33,127 nt of DNA, from NCBI GenBank assembly GCA_050486105.1, contig JBJHCR010000028.1, positions 1-33,127 on the forward strand. Reading direction: 5' to 3'. A model generated the notes under the pieces. That model did no database searches and was not told the origin of the DNA. It worked only from the letters and a program-made list of their open reading frames with translations. Below, one piece after another: positions 23,188 through 32,000 of the stretch (position 1 is the first letter of the stretch; each line of letters opens with the position of its first letter). Source of the stretch: JAEXNA01 sp050486105. Lineage in GTDB: Bacteria > Vulcanimicrobiota > Xenobia > Xenobiales > JADMJV01. The position numbers were made by a program, and so were the translations under genes.

Positions 23188-23311
23188 CGTTCCACCCATG
23201 GTACTCACGACGGATCTCCTCGACAATACCAAGGCGGTCTTCATCGGAAAGGAGCAAGTAGGCATGCCGGTCTCGGGGCTCTTCACCCAATTTGTACTTC
23301 CTGACAACCAT
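23135..23311 (-). CDS. Small partner protein overlapping the nucleotidyltransferase gene
   Basis: The start at 23311 gives 58 residues (MVVRKYKLGEEPRDRHAYLL, then LSDEDRLGIVEEIRREYHGW, then PRFQRVYRVLKRK); an upstream start at 23359 would add 16 residues. It is charged, helical and ends in a basic tail. From memory, short proteins with an LSxEER-type helix and an R-rich end are often encoded just upstream of, and overlapping, nucleotidyltransferases of this kind. That makes an antitoxin-like or adaptor role plausible. Its last 53 bases are read in a second frame by the nucleotidyltransferase start. Confidence 0.6.
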   Translation of the reverse strand: MVVRKYKLGEEPRDRHAYLLLSDEDRLGIVEEIRREYHGWNDETEPRFQRVYRVLKRK

Positions 23312-23399
23312 CGCAATTTTGCGCTCTCGCATAGGGTAGTGGTTCTGGAATCCCAACAAGGATCCTGGTTGCTTGATAAAATGACAAGGTCACTCGTAA

Positions 23400-23429
23400 G
23401 CAATGGCCTTATGCAGGAAAGGCCATTGC
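23400..23429. other. Perfect 11-bp hairpin upstream of the nucleotidyltransferase pair
   Basis: GCAATGGCCTT and AAGGCCATTGC are separated by 8 bases. On the minus strand it lies about 90 bases before the start of the small partner gene. It could be an attenuator, an operator or part of a mobile element end. No T-run follows on the minus strand. Confidence 0.55.
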
Positions 23430-23498
23430 CTCTCCTACTGTTGCAATCAGCTAAGGATCTGGTCCGAAATAACTTCCCGGTTTGGGCCGCCGATGCAT

Positions 23499-23569
23499 CC
23501 CCCCTGGCAGCGTTGGTTCTCACTTAAGTATTCTCGATACTAGTCGCTCGAACCGCCTTGCCAGGGGGG
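23499..23569. other. 71-bp long imperfect palindrome
   Basis: The outer arms CCCCCCTGGCA (23499-23509) and TGCCAGGGGGG (23559-23569) are perfect inverted repeats. Inside are GGTTC/GAACC (23515-23519 and 23550-23554) and GTAT/ATAC (23528-23531 and 23537-23540). The whole can fold into one long stem with bulges. There is no coding potential. It may be a structured RNA, a recombination hairpin or a tiny MITE. Confidence 0.6.
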
Positions 23570-23715
23570 CGCCTCGACAACCGAAAATAGAAAGTTATTC
23601 CGGACCAGACCCTAACGATATCTCTGCGGGAGCCCTAAAACCCGATCCCATGGGGTACTCTCATCCCGGACGGTCAGGCTTGATCCATCCTGGGCCTTCT
23701 CTTGGAGCTGGGACT

Positions 23716-23741
23716 CTAGCGGACCAAACGCCCTTCCATCA
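23716..23741. repeat. 26-bp direct repeat, copy 2
   Basis: This is the 3' end, including the TAG stop, of the 591-residue secreted-protein gene. It matches 22523-22548 at 25 of 26 positions, the difference being G23722 against C22529. Confidence 0.85.
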
Positions 23742-25491
23742 GTAGGGTGTCATCCAGGGGTTCCAGGCGGGTGATTTCCAGGCTTCCGATGTCGCGCCCG
23801 TTTTCTCCCACCAGTTTGCTGAGCGGGATGGTTGTGGGATAGGCTTGCTTTTGGGCCAACTTTTCCCCCAGTTCGCGCTCGAGTTCGCCCTTCATCTCTT
23901 GAGCCACCTTTTCCGGATTGCCTGGGATGCGCGAGCTGATGACTTCCAGATGGTCAAAAACCACGTCCCAGCTCCAGATGTTGGGGCTGCCTTGCTGGAT
24001 CTTCGGGCGAACCCAACCGCTGGCTTTGAGCACTGGTTCCACTCCCTGTAGGGGTCCGGCTCTCCATCCTACGTCTATCAGCAGATCGTCGAATCGGAAG
24101 GCCCCTCGAGTATAACCTGGGGTCAAGGAGCGAACAAAGACTTTTTCAACCCTTATGGGGACAAAAAGGGCTCGGCCTACTTGGATGGGGGGATTGGGCT
24201 CGAATGGTTGCTCCGGGCTGAGCATGGAGGAAATCTGGTGTCGAATCAGTCGATCCGCAACCGAGGCCGACATCAGGACCTGGAAGTTTCCGGGTTCCAG
24301 GTTTGCACCCCTACTAGGAGGGAGAGTGTCACGGTCGCTCAGGCCGAGTTTCACCGTGCCAGGAGCGGCTGGGGTTAGAAACCAGTGCACTCCCTCAGAG
24401 GAGGAGAGAAAACCCCGTTGGACGAGAGCTGTAGTCACATGCTGAAGGTTCCAAATGGGTACTCGTTTAGGTAGGCGTGATGCCAAAGGGCCGAGATTTC
24501 CCCCCCCGACTCGAAAGGCCATGGGCAATTGGCCTTCCAAGCGAATCTGATCCCAAGCTGGTTCAAGCAGCAAGCGATTGTCTTTAACCACTGGTTTAGC
24601 AGGGCCAACGAAGGAGGTTTCGGCCAAAGTTCCGGTCCCATCCATCCCAACCTCTAGAGTTCCTTCCAGGCTCCATTCGTCGGGGGTGACGGCCGAGCTG
24701 TGGGAAAGCAGCAGGCGGAGACTGCTCAGGCTTATGCTGAAAGCCTGCCAACGAGCTGAGAAGTCTTGTCGGGCAAAAGCCAACTCCACCATGCGATCTA
24801 GGAGTTCTTGGGTGAAGGTTACTTCAACGTGGTTGGCTGAAGCGGGGATGGTGTGAGCAGCCGTCACGTTTGCTTGACTCGATTTGCTCTGAGTCAAGGG
24901 CTGGGGGGTGGCGACCGGCAGCGGTCGAGTGTCTGATTGAGGAGCTGAGGTTGGTGCCGCCCCCTTGGATTCGAAGGGTTTTAGGGCTAAAACGTGGAGA
25001 ACGTTGAGGGTTCGAGTCTGATCCGGGTTTTGACTGGCAGGCTCAACCACCAAGTCGGCGGCCCAGCGGCCGGGTTGCAGTCCCCATTTGTTTGGGTCGA
25101 TAAAGTTGAGGAGGTAACCGTCTTCGGTTCGGATCTGAGTGCTACTGCTGCTGGCTTGAGACCAGACGAAGCGCTGCCGGAAGCTCTGCTCGGGCATGGA
25201 CAAAGGAGGGGGGGCCAAGGCCGGAAGAACCAACTGACCCTTATGGAAAATGCCTTCTAGGACCAGTAACCGTCCCGCCAAGCCCTTCAGGAATTGATCC
25301 CCGCCGGAAATCCGAAAGAGCTCACGGCGACCGATGGTGCGATCGAAACTCGGTTCGGCGATCCCGTACCAACCGTAGACTCGAGACTCGATCTTTAAGA
25401 GCCTTTGTTCAGGTTCCGGTTTTCCTAAGGGTTCAGCGATGGCGCCTACGGCCATCAGAGCAAAAGTGACGAAGAAAAGTCTCAATGCCAT
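23716..25491 (-). CDS. Large secreted protein of unknown function
   Basis: A 591-residue protein with a Sec signal peptide (MALRLFFVTFALMAVGAIA-E). After about 175 residues comes a Pro/Ser/Thr/Gln linker (about 175-215). The C-terminal 370 residues appear to be a beta-rich repeat-like region with two similar helical starts: VEVTFTQELLDRMVELAF and VLMSASVADRLIRHQISSML. This may be a duplicated domain, perhaps lipid-binding (BPI/SMP-like), but that is a guess. Its ATG shares one base with the stop of the FHA-ABC gene (TGATG), so it is translationally coupled and probably works with the transporter on the outer side of the membrane. Its 3' end is copied at 22523. Confidence 0.8.
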   Translation of the reverse strand: MALRLFFVTFALMAVGAIAEPLGKPEPEQRLLKIESRVYGWYGIAEPSFDRTIGRRELFRISGGDQFLKGLAGRLLVLEGIFHKGQLVLPALAPPPLSMPEQSFRQRFVWSQASSSSTQIRTEDGYLLNFIDPNKWGLQPGRWAADLVVEPASQNPDQTRTLNVLHVLALKPFESKGAAPTSAPQSDTRPLPVATPQPLTQSKSSQANVTAAHTIPASANHVEVTFTQELLDRMVELAFARQDFSARWQAFSISLSSLRLLLSHSSAVTPDEWSLEGTLEVGMDGTGTLAETSFVGPAKPVVKDNRLLLEPAWDQIRLEGQLPMAFRVGGGNLGPLASRLPKRVPIWNLQHVTTALVQRGFLSSSEGVHWFLTPAAPGTVKLGLSDRDTLPPSRGANLEPGNFQVLMSASVADRLIRHQISSMLSPEQPFEPNPPIQVGRALFVPIRVEKVFVRSLTPGYTRGAFRFDDLLIDVGWRAGPLQGVEPVLKASGWVRPKIQQGSPNIWSWDVVFDHLEVISSRIPGNPEKVAQEMKGELERELGEKLAQKQAYPTTIPLSKLVGENGRDIGSLEITRLEPLDDTLLMEGRLVR

Positions 25492-27410
25492 CAGTGGGAA
25501 TCCTTTCGCAAGTACAAAAACAGGAGTGGTAAAGCCAGATGAAGGGCCAATAAAGGCCAGAGTACTGCATATAATTCGTTTAACGGGATATAGTAGTCCG
25601 CGGTTACGAAGGGAAGAGGGATTTCGGCAAAACGTTCATTTATTCGGGACAGGTGACAGAGTCCGGCGAAAGACCACCGAGAGATGGCGAAGATGGAAAC
25701 CACCGACAGCGGAAACTCCATGGCCTCAGGTTTCACGAAGGCTCCCGACATAACCAATTGCAAAATCAAGACAACCGTCACTAGGGTGGTAGCTTGCTCG
25801 GCGGTCCCGACCAGGGCGGACAGGATGAGCCCCAGGCCCACTCCTCCCATATAGGCACACCAGAGTAACACGACCGCCTGGAAAGTCTCCGTATCACTCC
25901 AAGGAAAGGGAATCAGGGCGGTGACCACCAGGGTAAGTACCGTCACCGAGAATGCTCCTTTTCCACCCTGCATCAAGATCTTGCTGCCCAGATAGACGTC
26001 GGGCCTCACTCCCAGCAACTGCTCACGCCTATAGATGGAACGCTCCTTGACCAATTCACGACAAGAGTTGATGGCCCCAAAAAAAATGGCACTAACGATC
26101 AGCATGAACAGGAGGGTCGGAGCCTCCATGAGAGGATATCGACCCTGGCTGTCCAGAGTCTGTTGTAGACTAAAGGTCTTAGGGTTGAACAATTTTCCCA
26201 ACACTAGCCCGATGACGGGGGCTTGCAGGAGCAGCAGGGCCATGTAGGAGCGATCGGCCAAAGTTACCGTGAGATCCCTCTGCAACAGCAGTCTGAGTTG
26301 CCTGAAAGCTGAGATCCCCTTGGGCCGAGTTGAATCACAGGGCTGGTCTGTCGAAACCTCGGGGGTGCTCACGGTCTTTCCTAGAATGGTTCTAGTTTTT
26401 TCAGAAAGCACCATTCCTGGTCCGGCAACCCAAGAGGGATCGGTGAGCTTGCGGTAGATTTCGGCGAAATCCTCCGTTTGGAAGTGAGTTAGGGCCTCCT
26501 TCGGGGAGCCGAAGTAGACCGGGTGTCCTCCCGGTGCGAGAAAGAGAACTTTGTCACAAAGCAAAATGTTGGCCGTTGCATGGGTGATGAGAATCACTGT
26601 GCGTCCTCGACGGGCCAAGTCTTGAAGACTGAGCATAATCTCCTTCTCCAAGCCAGGATCTAGACCGCTGGTCGGCTCGTCTAAGAAGAATACGTCGGGA
26701 TCTCCAAGTTCCTCGGCGGCCAGAGCAACCCGCTTGCGCTCACCTCCCGAAAGCCTGAGGATGGGAATGTTCAGACGATGGCTGAGGCTAACTTGCTCGG
26801 CTGCGTAACGCACTCGTCTTTGAATTTCCTCCTGGGTCGTCTGTTCGGGTAGGCGCAATAGGGCTGAATAACCCAAGGCTTGAAAGACCGTAAGTCGGCC
26901 GTGGACGATCTCTTCCTGAGGAACCCAGCCGGCCGAACGTCGGAATTCCTGGCTCTGCCGTGGTCGGCCATTGAAGAGGACTCGGCCGGTGCTCGGTTCG
27001 AGCAGTCCCGCCATAAGCTTCATCAGAGTCGACTTGCCGGCCCCCGAGGTGCCGATCAAGGCCAAGAAGGTGCCAGGCTTAATCTCGAGATCTAAATTTT
27101 CCAGGATCTTGAGATCCGTTCCCCGTGGCACGTAGGTCAACTTTTCGCAGGTGACGGTCAGCCCTCGGCCCACAAACTTCAGCTCTCCGTCTTGAAACTT
27201 GAGATGATAAGGGCCAATAGTGATTCGGCTGCCCTCGAGCAATCGAGTTTGCTGTATCCGGACACCGTCAACGTAGGTTCCGTTGGCCGAGTTTTGATCG
27301 GTCAAGCGGTCCTCGGTGAGAACCGCGTGCAATCGAGACACCAAAGGAGAATCCAGCATGATCTGGCATTCGCTTGCGCGACCGATGAGAACTTCGGACC
27401 CCAGGTTCAC
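25491..27410 (-). CDS. FHA-domain ABC transporter (ABCG-type half transporter)
   Basis: A 639-residue protein. The FHA domain is at about 1-75 (VLIGRASECQIMLDSPLVSRLHA; NGTYVDG), with the Arg, Ser and His used for phosphothreonine binding. The ATPase is at about 85-320: Walker A GTSGAGKST (120-128), signature LSGGERK (220-226), Walker B VFFLDEPTSGLD, and H-loop H277. The permease, ABC-2 type, is at about 365-635 with about six membrane segments. The order ATPase then permease is that of ABCG proteins. It overlaps the kinase gene by 4 bases (ATGA) and the secreted-protein gene by 1 base. The FHA domain next to a Ser/Thr kinase strongly suggests control by phosphorylation, as in the M. tuberculosis PknF-Rv1747 pair. 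The substrate is unknown. Confidence 0.93.
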   Translation of the reverse strand: MNLGSEVLIGRASECQIMLDSPLVSRLHAVLTEDRLTDQNSANGTYVDGVRIQQTRLLEGSRITIGPYHLKFQDGELKFVGRGLTVTCEKLTYVPRGTDLKILENLDLEIKPGTFLALIGTSGAGKSTLMKLMAGLLEPSTGRVLFNGRPRQSQEFRRSAGWVPQEEIVHGRLTVFQALGYSALLRLPEQTTQEEIQRRVRYAAEQVSLSHRLNIPILRLSGGERKRVALAAEELGDPDVFFLDEPTSGLDPGLEKEIMLSLQDLARRGRTVILITHATANILLCDKVLFLAPGGHPVYFGSPKEALTHFQTEDFAEIYRKLTDPSWVAGPGMVLSEKTRTILGKTVSTPEVSTDQPCDSTRPKGISAFRQLRLLLQRDLTVTLADRSYMALLLLQAPVIGLVLGKLFNPKTFSLQQTLDSQGRYPLMEAPTLLFMLIVSAIFFGAINSCRELVKERSIYRREQLLGVRPDVYLGSKILMQGGKGAFSVTVLTLVVTALIPFPWSDTETFQAVVLLWCAYMGGVGLGLILSALVGTAEQATTLVTVVLILQLVMSGAFVKPEAMEFPLSVVSIFAISRWSFAGLCHLSRINERFAEIPLPFVTADYYIPLNELYAVLWPLLALHLALPLLFLYLRKDSH

Positions 27411-28927
27411 GATTCCACCTTTGGGATCTGGTACGGGCGCTCGTCGATGCGCGAACGGATCTCCTCTGAGAGAGAGTCAAAGGCCTCCATCCAGAGCTCA
27501 ACAGTCTCCGGCTCTGAGAGTGAGCCGAGACCCGACCTCAAGGTTTGGTACCGCTGGGACCAGGGCTGGAGCAAGTGTCTGCCGGCGCTGCGCTCTCCGG
27601 CTCTGGCGCTGGGACGGACCAGACTGACGGTGTCCTCGAGTAGGGCCGACCAGGTTCGAGCCAAAAGGGGAGCAGGTCGATCGAAGAGCTCGGATTCATC
27701 GGGCGTGACTCGGAACAGAAATCGCTCCTCGAATCCGTCTCCCACCAGCCAAACTTCGCAAGAGTCGGGTTGCTCGTTTCGGTAATCAAAGCGCAACGGC
27801 CGTTGTTGGAAGTGGGCATCTTCGAGAACCGCAGCGCACCATTCGGCTCGAGCTCGAGCTGGAGGGGAACCCGCCGCGAGGTCGAGTCCTAAGAAGGGAA
27901 CCACTGGTCGACCCAGCACGCAGGTTTGCCAAAGGACCTGACGTTTATGGAGAGCAGGCTTCACTCCCACGGCGGTCCACAAGGCCGGAGGCAGTTCCAG
28001 TTTGGCTGCCGGTGGAGAAAAGTGCTGGCCGAGTCCGGCTCCAACCATGAACAACAGAGCGGCTACCAGCCAGGGCCAAAAGGGAGGAGCGGGAGCGATT
28101 TGGGCGATCTCAACCCGCCTGGTCGGTGGCGATAGGCTGTCGACCGTTGGAGCTGCCATAGGAGCTCCAAGCAAGGCCTCCAGAGCGGCTTTGAAGTGCT
28201 GAGCGGTCGAAATCTTAGGATCCTGCAGGCCCAGAGCCCGGGCTAGAATTTGGTCGAGAGCCGACGGCAACAGGGGGTCGCGCCGACTGGGGACGGCTTC
28301 GGTAGCAGAACTCGGGAGATGCGCCGTGAGCAGAGCGTACAAAGTGAGTCCCAGGGCATAGAGATCTCGGCCGGGGGAGGTCAGTCGATTATCTGGACAA
28401 AGGTATTCAGGGGTTCCAGGGCCGACCTTAAGATCAGCCTTGCTGGCAGGAGTTCGATCCGAAATCTCAGTCACACAACCGTAGTCGATGAGTACAGCCG
28501 TGCCATCTTGGGCAATGACGATGTTCGAGGGCTTAATGTCCCCGTGCAGCAAACCCTCGAGGTGCAAAGTCGCAAGACCGTCCAGCAACTGCAAGCTCCA
28601 CCTGAGAGCCTTCCTGAGCGGCACCCGGCCTTCCTCGAAGCCTCGCCGGGCGTCTTCAAGATTCTCACCGTCCACCCACCTCTGTACCAAGTACCTTCCT
28701 CGTTTAGGGTCAACTCCGTGATCCAGAAGTTTGGCTAGGCTCGGGTGTTCCAGGTTTGAGAGCTTATCCAAAACGGCCTCGGTGAGGTTCCGTTGCCCAG
28801 TGTCACCAATCTTCAGGAGAACGGGAGGGGATTCCTGAGGGCTCTTCTGATGTCGGGCCTTGAAGGTGAGCTGCCCAGGTGTCTGCCCTAAGGTTTCCAA
28901 CAAGAGATATGGTCCACAGTTTTCCAC
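27407..28927 (-). CDS. Membrane Ser/Thr protein kinase
   Basis: A 506-residue protein starting at a GTG at 28927. Kinase domain at about 8-255: ATP-binding Lys probably K39 (VLLKI), catalytic loop LLHGDIKPSN (D130; the usual HRD is HGD), metal loop DYG (148-150) in place of DFG, and a GTPEYLCPD activation segment. The glycine-rich loop is weak (LGQTPGQL). One membrane helix at about 283-300 is followed by an external domain of about 200 residues with no recognised motif. It is the first gene of the minus-strand operon with the FHA-ABC transporter and is divergent from ileS. The external part may sense the envelope and the kinase may phosphorylate the transporter. Confidence 0.9.
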   Translation of the reverse strand: MENCGPYLLLETLGQTPGQLTFKARHQKSPQESPPVLLKIGDTGQRNLTEAVLDKLSNLEHPSLAKLLDHGVDPKRGRYLVQRWVDGENLEDARRGFEEGRVPLRKALRWSLQLLDGLATLHLEGLLHGDIKPSNIVIAQDGTAVLIDYGCVTEISDRTPASKADLKVGPGTPEYLCPDNRLTSPGRDLYALGLTLYALLTAHLPSSATEAVPSRRDPLLPSALDQILARALGLQDPKISTAQHFKAALEALLGAPMAAPTVDSLSPPTRRVEIAQIAPAPPFWPWLVAALLFMVGAGLGQHFSPPAAKLELPPALWTAVGVKPALHKRQVLWQTCVLGRPVVPFLGLDLAAGSPPARARAEWCAAVLEDAHFQQRPLRFDYRNEQPDSCEVWLVGDGFEERFLFRVTPDESELFDRPAPLLARTWSALLEDTVSLVRPSARAGERSAGRHLLQPWSQRYQTLRSGLGSLSEPETVELWMEAFDSLSEEIRSRIDERPYQIPKVES

Positions 28928-29049
28928 GAGGAACCGTTCGCCTTTGGGACTTGCTGTTCCGCCCTTGGAGGTTTCGGGTCTTGGGCTCAGAAATGCCAGG
29001 GCAGGGGTCGATCATGGGGAGATGGCCCCGATAGGCGGTGGAAAAAAGC

Positions 29050-32000
29050 ATGTATACCGAACTGGATCCTGAGCAACGAGCCCCAAGGCGAGAGACCGAA
29101 GTTCTCAACTTTTGGAAAGCTGAGAATATTTTTGCGCGGTCCATCAGCCAGCGCGAAAAGGAGGGCGCTTCCGAGTGGATCTTCTACGAGGGCCCTCCCA
29201 CGGCTAACGGCCGCCCCGGAGTCCACCACGTTCAGGCCAGAGCTTACAAGGATCTTTTCCCTCGCTATAAGTCCATGCGCGGTCATCTGGTCCATCGCAA
29301 AGCCGGCTGGGACTGTCACGGACTTCCCGTTGAGCTCGAGGTGGAAAAGCGCCTAGGATTTTCTGGCAAGGCCGATATCGAGAAGTATGGAGTTGAGCCC
29401 TTCAATAAGCTCTGTCGGGAATCGGTCATGGAGTATGAGCAATCCTGGCGCGAGATGACCGAACGCATCGGCTTTTGGGTCGACCTCGACCATCCCTACA
29501 TGACCATGTCCAACGACTTTGTCGAGAGCGTATGGTGGTCCCTGCGCCAACTCTGGGATAAGGGTCTGCTGTACCGAGGTTACAAGGTTGTCCCATACTG
29601 TGCCAAGGACGGCACCCCCTTGTCTTCTCACGAAGTCGGTCTCGGCTACCGCGATGTGGTGGACGCCTCTATCTACGTTCGATTTCCACTGCTCAACCCG
29701 GACGACCAGGGTCTTCCCCCAGGAAGCAGTCTGCTGGTCTGGACCACCACTCCCTGGACCCTTCCCGGGAACGTAGCTGCGGCGGTTTCCCCCGACTTGG
29801 CCTACGTGGTGGTGGACCACGAGGAGCACGGACCGATGGTGGTCTGCCGGGATTTGGTGGAAGCTATTTTCGGAGAAGGGACCGATTTTCTGGCTGGCAG
29901 CGAGAGGTCTGGAGCAGACTTGGCCGGGCTGACCTATCATGCCCCTTTTCCCATGCCTATGGATCGACCCGGCCATCGGGTGGTCACGGGGAGCTTCGTC
30001 ACCGCCGAGGATGGGACCGGCATAGTCCATATCGCACCGGCCTTCGGAGCAGACGACCTGCAGGTCGGTCGAGACAACGATCTCCCGGTTTTGCGCACGG
30101 TGGACAACGAGGGTCGCTTTGTGCCCGAAGTGGAGTTGGTTGCCGGACTGTGGTTCAAAGACGCCGACCCAATAGTCATGGAGGACCTTTTCAAGCGAGG
30201 ACTGCTGTTCAAAAAGCTGGATTATAAACACAGCTATCCCCACTGTTGGAGATGCCGCAATCCCCTAATGTACTATGCCACCGACAGTTGGTTCATCAAG
30301 AACACCGAACTCAAGGAACAGCTCAAAGCCAAGAACGAGGAGATCGATTGGCATCCGGCCCACATCAAGCACGGTCGCTACGGTGATTGGCTGAACAATC
30401 TGGTGGACTGGGCGCTGTCCAGAAACCGCTATTGGGGCACCCCCTTACCCATTTGGGAGTGCGGTGACTGTGGTGATCGCCATTGTGTAGGCTCTTACAC
30501 CGAGTTGGCTGAGCGCTCTCGGACTCCCTTGGACCCTCAGGCAGAAGGATTCGACCCTCACCGACCCTATGTGGACCGCATCACCTTCGACTGTGCCAAG
30601 TGTGAAGGTGAGATGGTTCGAGTGCCCGAGGTGATCGACTGTTGGTACGATTCCGGCTCCATGCCGTTTGCTCAATGGCACTATCCCTTCGAGAATCGGG
30701 AGCGTTTCGAGAGGTTGGCCTTCCCCGCCGATTTTATCTGCGAGGGTCTGGATCAGACTCGAGGTTGGTTCAACAGTCTGCACCAATTGGGGGTCATGTT
30801 GTTCGACTCTATCGCCTATCGCAGCGTCATCTGCCACGGCCTGATCCTCGATGGCGACGGGGACAAAATGAGTAAAACTCGGGGCAATGTGGTGGACCCT
30901 TGGAGCGTGCTAGAGAGCGAAGGAGCCGACGCCCTTCGCTGGTATCTCTATGTCTCATCGCCTCCGGAACTGTCTCGGCGGTTCTCCGTGGAACTGGTGC
31001 GAGAATCAGCCCGGCGTTTCATGGGCACCGTCCTCAACACCTATAATTTTTTTGTTCTCAATGCCAACGCCGCCACCTTGGACCTGTCGGAGTCCAACGC
31101 TAGTGAGAGTCGAGATGCTTTAGACCGCTGGGTGTTGTCCCGCCTCTATCAAACGGTGCGAGACGTAACCGAAGCCCTGGAGGTTTTTGACTTGACTCCG
31201 GCAGCGCGCAAGCTGGACTCCTTCGTAGATGACCTGAGCAATTGGTACGTGCGTCGCTCACGCCGGCGTTTCTGGGCCGAAGAGGTGGACGCCTATGCCA
31301 CTCTTTGGGAATGCTTGGAGGTGCTCAGCCGTCTCATGGCTCCCTTTGTACCGTTCTTGGCCGAGACCATCTTCCGCGGCCTATACGCTCCGTCCACCGA
31401 ATTGAAATCGGTTCATCTGGCCTGCTGGCCTGAAGTCGAAGATCATCTCATTGACCCGACCTTGATGGAGAACACCGCGATTCTACAGAAGGTGGTCTCC
31501 TTGGGTCGCGCGGCGCGCTCGGAGAGTGGTCATCGGGTTCGGCAGCCCCTGCCGGAGGTCTTGGTGCGGGTCAATGATCTGGCCCAGCAGCAAGCTCTCG
31601 AGGGCTTAGTGGATCAGTTGCTGGAAGAACTGAACGTAAAGGCGGTTCGCTTCCTCGGCATTGGGGAGTCGTTCCTCGATTATCAACTCAAACCGAATCT
31701 CCGCATCGTGGGGCGCAAATACGGGAAACTGGTTCCTCAGATGAAGCTTGCCCTCGAGGCCGCGGACGGGCGAGAGGTGGCTGCAGCGGTGGCTGAAGGT
31801 CGGACCTATTCTCTCAATATTGGAGAGCAAACTTTGGAGCTTGAACCTGAGGAGATCCTGGTGGAGGCTCGCTCACCAGAAGGCTACGCGGCTCAGGAGG
31901 AAGGCGGCTATCTGGTGGCCTTCAACACCGTGCTCACGGAGGAGCTCGAGCGGGAAGGCTTGGCTCGAGACCTAGTTCGTCACGTGCAAGAGTTGCGCAA

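Larger units (their letters stand above)
22549..23715. mobile_element. Candidate inserted islet carrying a nucleotidyltransferase pair
   Basis: The segment lies between two near-identical 26-bp direct repeats 1,193 bp apart. Copy 2 is the 3' end of the 591-residue secreted-protein gene, and copy 1 precedes the next gene of the presumed operon. The segment contains only the two overlapping small genes on the minus strand and two large hairpins, with no integrase or transposase. Bases 22549-22743 and 23312-23715 have no supported gene. Insertion at a gene end with duplication of the target is the simplest reading. Decay of a duplicated gene is the alternative. Confidence 0.5.

Noticed and set aside
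28928..29049. T-box leader for ileS
   Set aside because: The space is too short and no T-box sequence (TGGNACCGCG-like) or terminator hairpin is present.
29353..30243. Minus-strand open frame of about 296 codons inside ileS
   Set aside because: It is a shadow of a conserved synthetase in the opposite strand, with no ribosome site or recognisable domain.
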